Part shown: positions 39,849 to 47,323 of the stretch, piece by piece
Position numbering within the stretch: position 1 is the first letter of the stretch
Layout of the letters: each line of letters begins with the position of its first letter
Source: Fictibacillus marinisediminis
Lineage (GTDB): Bacteria > Bacillota > Bacilli > Bacillales > Fictibacillaceae
DNA: 64,000 nucleotides
NCBI RefSeq assembly: GCF_023149135.1
Contig: NZ_JAIWJX010000002.1
Coordinates: 682,001-746,000 of the forward strand
Reading direction: 5' to 3'
Translations under genes and position numbers: made by a program
Notes under the pieces: model-generated
What the model was told of the DNA's origin: nothing
The model's input: only the letters and a program-made list of their open reading frames with translations
Databases searched by the model: none

Positions 39849-42629
39849 ATGAAGGTCTTTAGTTTGTTCAAGGCGGAGATGGCTGGCTTGGCAGCGAAAA
39901 AAGGGCTGCTGATTTCAGTCATTATCACCTTGCTCGTACCTGTTGTGTACGGCGGGATACTCTTGTCTCCTAGGTGGGGGCCATATGACAACTTGTCAAA
40001 CCTGCCGGTAGCGGTCGTTAACAACGATCAGGGAGCTGATACAGATGGAGAGACGATTAATGCAGGGAAGGATTTAGTCGCTGATCTGGAAAAAGGAAAA
40101 GACCTCGGCTGGAAATTTGTTGATTCCGATGAGGCGAAAAGCGGATTGAAGAGTTTGAAGTATTACATGGTCATTGAAATCCCCAAAGATTTCTCTAAGA
40201 AGGTAACGACCGTTCTCTCAACCGATCCTCAAAAACCGGAACTGAAGTATGTGCAGAATGAAGGTTTAAACTTTATGGCTGCACAGGTTACAAAGAGCGC
40301 GACAGCACAGATCCGGGAAAAGCTGGCAGACCGCATTACGGAGAAATACGTGAACAATATGTTTGTCAGCCTGAAAGATGTGACTGACGGAATTCAGACG
40401 GCTGCAGACGGTTCTTCAAAGCTAAATGGAGGCACATCTGATTTACAGAAAGGCACCGGCACACTTTTGGAATCGCTTACAAATAAATCAGGCGATATAT
40501 CCAGACTTGCTGCAGGAGCGAAAGAGCTTAAAAAAGGAACAGGGCAGATGTATCAATCCCTGTCTGAAAAGCAGAATGATATTACCAAATTAGCCAATGG
40601 CTCCGCGCAGGTCAACAATGGCCTTGGACAAATGCTTCAGTCCTTGACCAGCAAGCAAGGAGATATTAAAAAGCTTGCAGACGGGTCAAGTGCTTTGGAA
40701 AAAGGGACAGGTCAAGTTCTAGGCTCTTTGACCGCAAATCAAGGAAATGTTAAGCGATTGGCATCTGGTTCTGAAGATCTTAAAAATGGAACCAACACCC
40801 TACTGGCTTCTTTAAAAGCTGGTTCAGGAGACATTGCGAAGTTGGCTGCAGGTTCTGAAGCAGCGAATGAAGGGACTGGCTTGCTGCTGAATTCCCTAAA
40901 GGATAAACAGGAAGGTGTTGCTGAGTTAGCTGCTGGTGCAAAGGTGCTGAATGATAAGATGCCAGCGCTTAAAGAAGGAACAGCAGGGGTGCTTTACGGT
41001 TTAAAGAATATGCAGAACAAATTGAGTACGGAACTTCAGCCTGGAACTCAGCAAGTGGCTGGAGGAGTGGCGAAAGTAGCTGAAAATGCACAAGCACTTG
41101 GAGCTGGGCTTCAAGGCCTGTCTTCAGCTTTAAACAGCTACCTTGAGGCACATCCTGATTTGAAGAATGATCCCAATTTTATGAAAATAGTTGGAACAGG
41201 GCAAGTGCTGTCCCAAAAAGCGAATGATCCTGAAAATGCAAAGCAGCTTGGCGCACTTAAGGACGGGTCAGCAAATATTGCGAGTGCTTTTGGTAAGGAC
41301 GGTGCTATGACTGCTGGACTTGAAAAGCTGGTGGCTGGACAGACCTTGATTGACAATGGTGTAGGTGAACTGAACGAGAAAGCACCACAGCTAAAAGCAG
41401 GCACCGAGCAAGTTGCAACAGGGTGGAATACCATGGTAACTAAAGTCGGTGATCTTCATGCCGGTACTGCACAGATCGCTGCTGGCAACCAAACGGTCAA
41501 TAAGGGCTGGAGTTCCATGACTGATGGAGTTACGAAGCTTGATAATGGTGCAGGACTCCTTTCAGCGGGAAATGCCTCTTTTAATAAAGGATGGAATGAC
41601 TTGAAAGATGCCACAGCCCAAATCCATGATGGCCAAGTTCAGGTGAGAGATGGGAATGCCGATGTCAATAAAGGCTGGCACCAGCTTACTGATGGAACAA
41701 CTAAACTATATGCTGGTTCTGGACAGGTCAGCGGAGGCAATGCGGATGTTAATAAGGGGTGGAAAGATCTCACAGCAGGTGCCAATAAAATCCACTCGGG
41801 AACGATGCAAGTAAGCGATGGTAATGCAACGGTTGAAAAAGGTTGGGGAGATTTGACTTCAGGTGTTACCAAACTAAATAATGGTGCAAAAAAACTGAAT
41901 GACGGTTCAGGCGAGCTCGCTTCCGGACTGAAAGATGGAGCAGCCAAAACAAGCAGTTTAAAAACGCCAGACAGCAAAAACTTCAACATGTTTGCTTCTC
42001 CAGTGAAACTAAAAAGCGACAAGGTGTTCAAATTCCCTCATTATCGTGATTCTACAGCACCTTATGTGTTAACACTTGCCTTGTTTGCAGGAATCCTGAT
42101 CATGTCCATGTTCATGAATTTTAAAAGGACGGAGGAAGTATCGGCAGCTGCCTGGTTTGGAGCAAAGTTTATGAATTTATCAGTCCTTGCAATTGCTCAG
42201 GCTTTGCTGCTTTCCATTGTAGTTATGATTTTAGCTGTTAATGTTGAGAACCCGGCAGGATTTGTACTGTTTGCTATTTTTGTCAGCATTGTATTTTCTG
42301 CCATCGTTACTTTCTTTGCGGCACTCGGAATAATTGGCCGGTTTCTTGGTTTGGCGTTTGTTGTACTCCAGCTTTCCATTACCGGAGCGAACCTGCCAAT
42401 CGATATGCTCCCTGCAAATATGCGTGCTTTGAGTGAATTCCTGCCATTTACGTATAGCATCGCAGGATTCAAGTCTGTTCTGTCTCTGGATGCGCCAGGA
42501 ACAGCTCTGTTTAATGCGAGTGTTTTGTTTATCTATCTTGTAGCATTTGCTCTTCTGGCGTTTGCTGTCATCTTTGTAAGCAGAGGAAGACATACATCAC
42601 AAGAAGACACAGCAGGATTCAGAGTATAA
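39849..42629 (+). CDS. YhgE/Pip-family membrane protein with long repeat region
   Basis: A 926-residue protein: one N-terminal membrane helix (residues 20-41), the extracellular Pip domain (LPVAVVNNDQGADTDG near 52), a repeat-rich region from about 190 to 700 and five C-terminal membrane helices (from about 735). Relatives include Lactococcus Pip and B. subtilis YueB (phage receptors, type VII secretion) and YhgE. The repeats fall in two blocks of five 28-residue units (residues 216-355 and 545-684). ATG 39849 follows GGGGGAA. It follows the tRNA terminator and stands alone. Length and architecture suggest a wall-spanning fibre; role not known. Confidence 0.88.
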   Translation: MKVFSLFKAEMAGLAAKKGLLISVIITLLVPVVYGGILLSPRWGPYDNLSNLPVAVVNNDQGADTDGETINAGKDLVADLEKGKDLGWKFVDSDEAKSGLKSLKYYMVIEIPKDFSKKVTTVLSTDPQKPELKYVQNEGLNFMAAQVTKSATAQIREKLADRITEKYVNNMFVSLKDVTDGIQTAADGSSKLNGGTSDLQKGTGTLLESLTNKSGDISRLAAGAKELKKGTGQMYQSLSEKQNDITKLANGSAQVNNGLGQMLQSLTSKQGDIKKLADGSSALEKGTGQVLGSLTANQGNVKRLASGSEDLKNGTNTLLASLKAGSGDIAKLAAGSEAANEGTGLLLNSLKDKQEGVAELAAGAKVLNDKMPALKEGTAGVLYGLKNMQNKLSTELQPGTQQVAGGVAKVAENAQALGAGLQGLSSALNSYLEAHPDLKNDPNFMKIVGTGQVLSQKANDPENAKQLGALKDGSANIASAFGKDGAMTAGLEKLVAGQTLIDNGVGELNEKAPQLKAGTEQVATGWNTMVTKVGDLHAGTAQIAAGNQTVNKGWSSMTDGVTKLDNGAGLLSAGNASFNKGWNDLKDATAQIHDGQVQVRDGNADVNKGWHQLTDGTTKLYAGSGQVSGGNADVNKGWKDLTAGANKIHSGTMQVSDGNATVEKGWGDLTSGVTKLNNGAKKLNDGSGELASGLKDGAAKTSSLKTPDSKNFNMFASPVKLKSDKVFKFPHYRDSTAPYVLTLALFAGILIMSMFMNFKRTEEVSAAAWFGAKFMNLSVLAIAQALLLSIVVMILAVNVENPAGFVLFAIFVSIVFSAIVTFFAALGIIGRFLGLAFVVLQLSITGANLPIDMLPANMRALSEFLPFTYSIAGFKSVLSLDAPGTALFNASVLFIYLVAFALLAFAVIFVSRGRHTSQEDTAGFRV
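40494..40913 (+). repeat. five 84-bp coding repeats in the YhgE-like gene, block 1
   Basis: Each unit encodes 28 residues with the pattern D-I-x-x-L-A-x-G-x-x-x-L-x-x-G-T-G (for example DITKLANGSAQVNNGLGQ). All five units have exactly the same length. Confidence 0.85.
41481..41900 (+). repeat. five 84-bp coding repeats in the YhgE-like gene, block 2
   Basis: Five more 28-residue units with another pattern, x-G-N-A-x-V-N-K-G-W-x-x-L-x-x-G (for example DGNADVNKGWHQLTDG). Confidence 0.85.
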
Positions 42630-42775
42630 AAAAGGCTGTTTTCGTAACCTTTGTTGCTCTTAGGAGTAGTTGATTTCCGTTTCAGGAGTCTCGCACCTTG
42701 CACTCCAATCAACTTGTCAATGAAGACTCTTTTCAAAAAAGTTCCCAAAGCAACAATCTTTTAGAAAAAAGCTTA
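42627..42775. repeat. degenerate MITE-like / interspersed repeat with inverted ends
   Basis: Begins AAAAAAGGCTGTTTTCG within the stop region of the YhgE-like gene and contains TTGTTGCT (42651-42658) inverted to AGCAACAA (42749-42756). GTTGATTTCCGTTTCAGGAG in the middle resembles a dispersed repeat that I remember from many Bacillaceae genomes. No ORF. Copy number here is one. Confidence 0.5.
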
Positions 42776-42779
42776 AAAA

Positions 42780-42806
42780 AATAATATAACAGGTTGTCAT
42801 ATTATT
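42780..42806. promoter_or_regulatory. AT-rich inverted repeat, possible operator
   Basis: AATAATAT (42780-42787) and ATATTATT (42799-42806) around AACAGGTTGTC. No gene starts nearby on the plus strand, so function is unclear. Confidence 0.3.
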
Positions 42807-42848
42807 CGGTGTTTGGGACTATATTGAATCAAGGCAGTTGTAGGTTTT

Positions 42849-42889
42849 AGCGCAGTACTTCGTTTTAAATGAAGTACTGCGCTTTTTTT
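42849..42889. terminator. terminator of the B3/B4 domain gene
   Basis: AGCGCAGTACTTC (42849-42861) pairs perfectly with GAAGTACTGCGCT (42871-42883). A T run follows on the plus strand and a T-rich stretch on the minus strand, so it may serve both neighbours. Confidence 0.85.
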
Positions 42890-43550
42890 ATTGGATGATG
42901 GCTGATTCGGCAGATCCGCCATGAATCTGAATAAACATTTTTTCAATGGCAGCCACTAGTTTGGCTGATTCCTCCGTTGACATGGACGGGCGCAGATAAA
43001 CGATCTGAAGTGCGCTTGTCACCTTATCGTTTGTCATCGTACGTTTGGAGTCAACAATCGGACTGCCGAAAGGGCCGGCTTCATCAGAAGACAGCAATTT
43101 GCCCTCCATGTTCATTAAACGGCCGTTTAAACCTTCATATTGATCCTCTGATTTCCCCATCCTTACTTCAATATCTCCGGCCAGCACGCCTGCATTATAT
43201 ATGCCTATAGGTACACCATATTGAAGAGAAAAGAAGTTATTAACGTCAACGGCTGAGTTAACCAATCCAATATCCTTTCCGCCGTAAACTCTCCGAAGAA
43301 GAGCTTCTGCTGAAGGTCTGTATCTTGATGGATCCATGGAAAGCGCCTTGAAGGTTGTTCTCCATTCCTGAACGCCGGTATGGTCAGCGATGCTGAGCTG
43401 CTCAGCATCCAATTTCAGCGATTCAAGAAATAATTGGAATCTGCCCTTTAGCATTTGCGGTGATTCTCCAATCACGATATCATGATATAGTATTGTTCCC
43501 AGTTTAAAGGAAGGGACAAGCTTTTTAATATCCTCTGCTAGTTTTATCAT
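42888..43550 (-). CDS. B3/B4 (tRNA-binding/editing-like) domain protein
   Basis: A 220-residue soluble protein starting MIKLAEDIKKLVPSFKLG. The middle part, WRTTFKALSMDPSRYRPSAEALLRRV near 60-85 (given in two pieces here: FKALSMDPSRYRPS, AEALLRRV) and VNSAVDVNNFFSL near 95, is the B3/B4 fold known from the PheRS beta chain, where it clears mischarged Tyr. Stand-alone B3/B4 proteins may edit amino acids or tRNA, but this is not shown here. ATG 43550 has AAGGTGATCTG just before it. Confidence 0.83.
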   Translation of the reverse strand: MIKLAEDIKKLVPSFKLGTILYHDIVIGESPQMLKGRFQLFLESLKLDAEQLSIADHTGVQEWRTTFKALSMDPSRYRPSAEALLRRVYGGKDIGLVNSAVDVNNFFSLQYGVPIGIYNAGVLAGDIEVRMGKSEDQYEGLNGRLMNMEGKLLSSDEAGPFGSPIVDSKRTMTNDKVTSALQIVYLRPSMSTEESAKLVAAIEKMFIQIHGGSAESAIIQ

Positions 43551-43634
43551 CAGATCACCTTGGCTTATCAATGTATTTTATAGATAGTTTACCATAGATG
43601 AAGAAATCCTTTTATGGAGAAAGGAGGTACAGTT

Positions 43635-44780
43635 ATGACAGGCGCCCAGTTTAAAGAAGAGCTTATTGCATATAGTAAATCAATTGGTATCGACAAAATT
43701 GGATTTGCTTCTTCAGATGTTTTTACTGAATTGAAGGAAAGGCTTATCCAGCAGCAGGAGCTCGGTTATCAATCAGGGTTTGAAGAAGAAGACATTGAAA
43801 AGAGAACGAACCCTCAGCTTTTGATGGAAGGTGCACATACCATTATATCCATCGCTCTAGCTTATCCTTCAAAAATGAAAGATGCTCCCCGAAGTGTAAA
43901 AGGTGCACGCAGAGGGATTTTCTGCAGGGCATCCTGGGGAGTGGATTATCACCACATCTTGCGTGGGAAGCTCCGGCTGTTAGAGGCCTTTATTACAGAA
44001 AAGGTTCCGGAGGCAGAGGTGATGTCAATGGTCGATACCGGGGAATTGTCCGATCGTGCTGCTGCAGAGCGTGCGGGGATTGGATGGAGTGCAAAGAATT
44101 GTGCCACCATCACACCGGAGTTCGGCTCTTATGTGTATCTAGGCGAATTGCTGACTACCGTATACCTTCCTCCCGATACACCGATTACCGATCAATGCGG
44201 AGATTGCACGATTTGTATCGATGCATGCCCAACTGGAGCCCTTGTACAGGGAGGACAGCTGGACTCCAATAAATGTATTGCTTTCCTAACACAAACCAAG
44301 GATTTTCTTCCTGACCAATACCGTGAAAAAATAGGAAACCGTTTATATGGCTGTGATACCTGCCAGACGGTATGTCCGAAAAATAAGGGGAAGGATTTCC
44401 ATCTTCATCAGGAGATGGAACCGGATCCTGAGATAGCGAAGCCTTTATTAAAGCCGATCCTTCATATGAGCAACCGGGAGTTCAAGGAAAAGTTCGGGCA
44501 TGTCTCCGGCTCATGGAGAGGGAAAAAACCGATCCAGCGAAATGCTATTCTTGCTCTTGCTCATTTTAAAGATGAATCAGCTGCAGGTGAACTCGTCCAG
44601 CTGATGAATGAAGACCCTAGACCAGTAATTAGAGGAACAGCTGCCTGGGCTCTAGGGAAAATAGGAGCAGTGAACGCAAGAAAGCATCTTAATGCGGCAA
44701 AAGAACGAGAAAAAGACGGAAATGTGGCTGCAGAAATCGATAAAGGGCTGAATTTGCTTGAAAATCACGGAATTTACTAA
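43635..44780 (+). CDS. queG: epoxyqueuosine reductase QueG
   Basis: Last step of queuosine synthesis in tRNA: reduces epoxyqueuosine using cobalamin and two 4Fe-4S clusters. The 381-residue protein shows the DUF1730 cobalamin part (DTGELSDRAAAERAGIGW near 138), the ferredoxin-type cluster CGDCTICIDACP near 188 plus CDTCQTVCP near 237, and C-terminal HEAT-like repeats (ALAHFKDESAAGELVQLM near 313). ATG 43635 has AAGGAGG upstream; the longer frame from 43614 lacks a site. This is B. subtilis yhbA, and the following order ogt-yhbB-trmL keeps that neighbourhood. Confidence 0.95.
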   Translation: MTGAQFKEELIAYSKSIGIDKIGFASSDVFTELKERLIQQQELGYQSGFEEEDIEKRTNPQLLMEGAHTIISIALAYPSKMKDAPRSVKGARRGIFCRASWGVDYHHILRGKLRLLEAFITEKVPEAEVMSMVDTGELSDRAAAERAGIGWSAKNCATITPEFGSYVYLGELLTTVYLPPDTPITDQCGDCTICIDACPTGALVQGGQLDSNKCIAFLTQTKDFLPDQYREKIGNRLYGCDTCQTVCPKNKGKDFHLHQEMEPDPEIAKPLLKPILHMSNREFKEKFGHVSGSWRGKKPIQRNAILALAHFKDESAAGELVQLMNEDPRPVIRGTAAWALGKIGAVNARKHLNAAKEREKDGNVAAEIDKGLNLLENHGIY

Positions 44781-44843
44781 TCGCTTCACAGGAACATGTC
44801 CGTTAGTATAGAAATCATTAAGAAAATAAAAGAAGGGATTTTT

Positions 44844-45383
44844 ATGTGTAATATAAAAACATTATTCTCATATGAGGAAATGAAAAGCCCGATTGGCCTC
44901 CTGACTATTATTGCAACCGAAAATGGTGTTTGCCGGATTGACTTTGGGAGCCTTGAAGAAAATTTACCATCCCTTCAATCCTGGATGTCGAAGAACTACC
45001 TTAAGGGGGAACTGATTCATTCACCAGGACAGCTGCAGAAGGTTGTTGAGCAGCTTGAGAGTTACTTCAACGGTACACTGCAGGAGTTTTCTATTCCATT
45101 AGACCTGTATGGCACTCCCTTTCAAATTAAAGTTTGGGAGGAACTGAAGGGAATTCCTTATGGCGCTACATGCTCCTATAAGGATATCGCACAGGGAATA
45201 GGCGCCCCGAAAGCAGTGAGAGCTGTAGGCAGTGCAAACAATAAAAACCCAGTCCCCATCGTTATTCCATGCCACCGGGTAGTTGGAAGCAATGGTGCGC
45301 TTGTGGGCTATGGCGGCGGATTGGATAAAAAAGAACTTCTTTTAAACATTGAACTTCAAAACTTTATACCAAAGACCTCATGA
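44844..45383 (+). CDS. ogt: methylated-DNA--protein-cysteine methyltransferase
   Basis: Suicidal repair protein that takes the methyl group from O6-methylguanine. The 179-residue protein has the N-terminal Ada-like part, the DNA-binding helix YGATCSYKDIA near 113 and the reactive Cys in VIPCHRVVGSNG near 147. ATG 44844 with GAAGGGA upstream is chosen; an ATG at 44796 gives 16 extra unconserved residues. Both ends look intact. Terminator follows. Confidence 0.93.
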   Translation: MCNIKTLFSYEEMKSPIGLLTIIATENGVCRIDFGSLEENLPSLQSWMSKNYLKGELIHSPGQLQKVVEQLESYFNGTLQEFSIPLDLYGTPFQIKVWEELKGIPYGATCSYKDIAQGIGAPKAVRAVGSANNKNPVPIVIPCHRVVGSNGALVGYGGGLDKKELLLNIELQNFIPKTS

Positions 45384-45409
45384 ACCGTTTTTAAACGGTT
45401 CTTTTTTTT
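45382..45409 (+). terminator. terminator of ogt
   Basis: GAACCGTTT/AAACGGTTC stem followed by nine T. Confidence 0.93.
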
Positions 45410-45463
45410 TGGCTCTGTTTCATATGCTGATAGTACGTTAATTTTGCAACACGGGGGTGGCCT

Positions 45464-46351
45464 ATGAACTGGCTAGAGCATCTGAAGTTCTATATTCAGC
45501 GGCTAACTGATTGGATGGTCAACGAAAACTGGACTGATAGTGTTTATTTGCCATTGGAAGAAAGGGAGAGTTTTGCCCGCAAAAAACAGGCATTGCACGA
45601 GAGAAATGCCGTCCTTGTTAACAATAATGTAGAAGCACAAGTTCTTAGGCATTCCAACTTCGATGATCTTCGTCAGGTGGATTACATTCTTCACTTCAGT
45701 AACCTGATCAGGCATGGTTATGATTTTTATGTAGAAGAATGGACCCAGGAGAGGAGAGCGGTCTTTAAAGAGGATCAGCTGATCAGTGATAAAGTGTTAA
45801 ATCCTGAAGGGCAGCATAAAGAAAAAGTAAAGATCGAAAGAGAGACTGAGGCTCCCGTCCTGCGAAAGCAGCCGTATGACCGGCTGGCAGCAGTAAGGTA
45901 CGCGGAAAGATGGTGGAATACCTATAACCCTTCCTTCAAATCCTTTGATGTCGATTGTACAAACTATATCTCACAGTGTCTTCATGCTGGCGGGGGCATT
46001 CCTATGGTCCATCATGGCACCCGTTCAAAGGGATGGTGGTTTAAACATCATGACTGGAGCTACAGCTGGACGGTAGCTAACGCCATGCGGTGGTATTTGA
46101 GCGGCTCCAAATCACAGTTGCAGGCGAGGGAGATGTCTTCAGCGAGTCAGCTCATACCAGGTGACGTCATCTGCTATGATTTTGATGGTGACGGACATTG
46201 GCAGCATACAACGATTGTGGTAGCCAAGGATTCTTCGGGTGAGCCGCTGGTCAATGCACATTCAACAGACAGCCGGATGAGGTTTTGGAAGTACGAGGAT
46301 TCCACCGCTTATACCCCGCAAATCAAATATAAGTTTTTTCATGTTGTATAA
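45464..46351 (+). CDS. yhbB: YhbB, amidase-domain protein
   Basis: A 295-residue protein with a C-terminal amidase domain (Amidase_6, putative N-acetylmuramoyl-L-alanine amidase type): catalytic Cys in DCTNYISQCLHAGG near 166, His in HWQHTTIVV near 245 and NAHSTD near 265. No signal peptide is seen, so it may act in the mother cell or forespore. B. subtilis YhbB is sporulation-linked and has the same layout. ATG 45464 follows GGGGGTGG. Confidence 0.9.
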   Translation: MNWLEHLKFYIQRLTDWMVNENWTDSVYLPLEERESFARKKQALHERNAVLVNNNVEAQVLRHSNFDDLRQVDYILHFSNLIRHGYDFYVEEWTQERRAVFKEDQLISDKVLNPEGQHKEKVKIERETEAPVLRKQPYDRLAAVRYAERWWNTYNPSFKSFDVDCTNYISQCLHAGGGIPMVHHGTRSKGWWFKHHDWSYSWTVANAMRWYLSGSKSQLQAREMSSASQLIPGDVICYDFDGDGHWQHTTIVVAKDSSGEPLVNAHSTDSRMRFWKYEDSTAYTPQIKYKFFHVV

Positions 46352-46425
46352 AAACGTGTGCCTCAAGGCTATATTCCGATAAAAGTGCTATAATAATGGA
46401 GGAATAAGCATTCGAGGTGAGAGTT

Positions 46426-46899
46426 TTGGGTTTACATGTCGTTCTTTATCAGCCCCTGATCCCGGCCAATACCGGAAATATTGCCCGTACTTGTGCGGGA
46501 ACAGGAACATCTCTGCATCTGATCCGTCCGCTTGGATTTTCAACGGATGATAAACAGTTGAAGAGGGCAGGACTGGATTACTGGGAACACGTTGATGTTC
46601 ATTATTATGATTCTCTGGAGGAACTGTTCGAGGGTTTTCCAGAAGGATTGTTTTACTATATTACCAAATTCGGAAAACAGCGCTACTGCGATATGAATTA
46701 CAGCGAGTCATCACGCGATCACTTTTTTGTGTTCGGCCGTGAGACGACCGGATTGCCGCAAGAGCTGCTTAAGGCAAATGAGGAACGCTGTTTCAGACTG
46801 CCGATGAACGAGAACATTCGGTCACTGAACCTGTCCAATACTGCAGCGATCTTAATTTATGAAGCATTGAGACAGCAGGAGTTTCCAACATTGGATTAG
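46426..46899 (+). CDS. trmL: tRNA (cytidine/uridine-2'-O-)-methyltransferase TrmL
   Basis: A 157-residue SPOUT methyltransferase that modifies the wobble ribose of tRNA-Leu. Family motifs: PANTGNIARTC near 14, LIRPLGFSTDDKQLKRAGLD near 35, FGRETTGLP near 107 and the knot motif SLNLSNTAAILIYEALRQ near 133. TTG 46426 (MGLHVVLYQP) is chosen since GAGGTG at 46414-46419 lies 6 bases upstream; an in-frame GTG at 46417 overlaps that site. B. subtilis cspR is the orthologue. A TATAAT lies at 46389-46394. Confidence 0.94.
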   Translation: MGLHVVLYQPLIPANTGNIARTCAGTGTSLHLIRPLGFSTDDKQLKRAGLDYWEHVDVHYYDSLEELFEGFPEGLFYYITKFGKQRYCDMNYSESSRDHFFVFGRETTGLPQELLKANEERCFRLPMNENIRSLNLSNTAAILIYEALRQQEFPTLD

Positions 46900-46916
46900 C
46901 GCAAAAAAAATAAAAA

Positions 46917-46942
46917 AACGTCCCATATTGGGGCGTTTTTTT
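46917..46942. terminator. terminator between trmL and the small gene
   Basis: AAACGTCCC/GGGGCGTTT with T run; A run on the other side lets it work for both convergent genes. Confidence 0.88.
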
Positions 46943-46953
46943 ATATGTACAGC

Positions 46954-47043
46954 TTATTTTGCTCCGGGATTGTCATTGTATCCCGCAGTGAAAATGGCGG
47001 TTAAGAACGCGAGCATAACTCCTAGTATAAGGATGAAACTCAT
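46954..47043 (-). CDS. 29-residue membrane peptide
   Basis: An ATG at 47043 is preceded by AAAGGAGGAG, 5 bases upstream, an excellent ribosome site. It encodes MSFILILGVMLAFLTAIF followed by TAGYNDNPGAK and TAA: one hydrophobic helix and a short polar tail. Too short for normal gene callers. It converges with trmL and shares its terminator. B. subtilis has several such small membrane peptides, often made in sporulation; I do not recognise this one. prkA (sporulation) starts divergently 280 bases away. Confidence 0.7.
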   Translation of the reverse strand: MSFILILGVMLAFLTAIFTAGYNDNPGAK

Positions 47044-47323
47044 GCGATCTCCTCCTTTGGGTGCAATTTTCCATATCCTTTCTTTATTATATCGAAACCG
47101 CTGTATCCGCACAACGTAAAACTGGTGTAAAAAACAAGCTTGAAAATATCAAGACTAATCCATCGTCATGAAACATAACAATACTAAAACCACTATCATT
47201 TTTGGTACTGCTACAACAAAGTTTTTCTATCGGAAAAACATAAACAACTTGAATGATTGGGGACATCCTCGCATAAAGTAGATTAACAAACGAAGGATGC
47301 AAACACTACGCAAGGGGGTACAC
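47044..47323. other. 280-base divergent intergenic region
   Basis: Between the small membrane-peptide gene and prkA. Contains the candidate sigma-E promoter of prkA and AT-rich sequence; nothing else recognised. Confidence 0.5.
47251..47279 (+). promoter_or_regulatory. candidate sigma-E promoter of prkA
   Basis: GAATGAT (47251-47257), 14-base spacer, CATAAAGT (47272-47279). It fits sigma-E spacing and B. subtilis prkA is sigma-E dependent, but the match is partial. Confidence 0.35.

Noticed and set aside
40494..41900. CRISPR-like or satellite array
   Set aside because: The 84-base periodicity is coding, in frame and diverged between units; it encodes 28-residue protein repeats.
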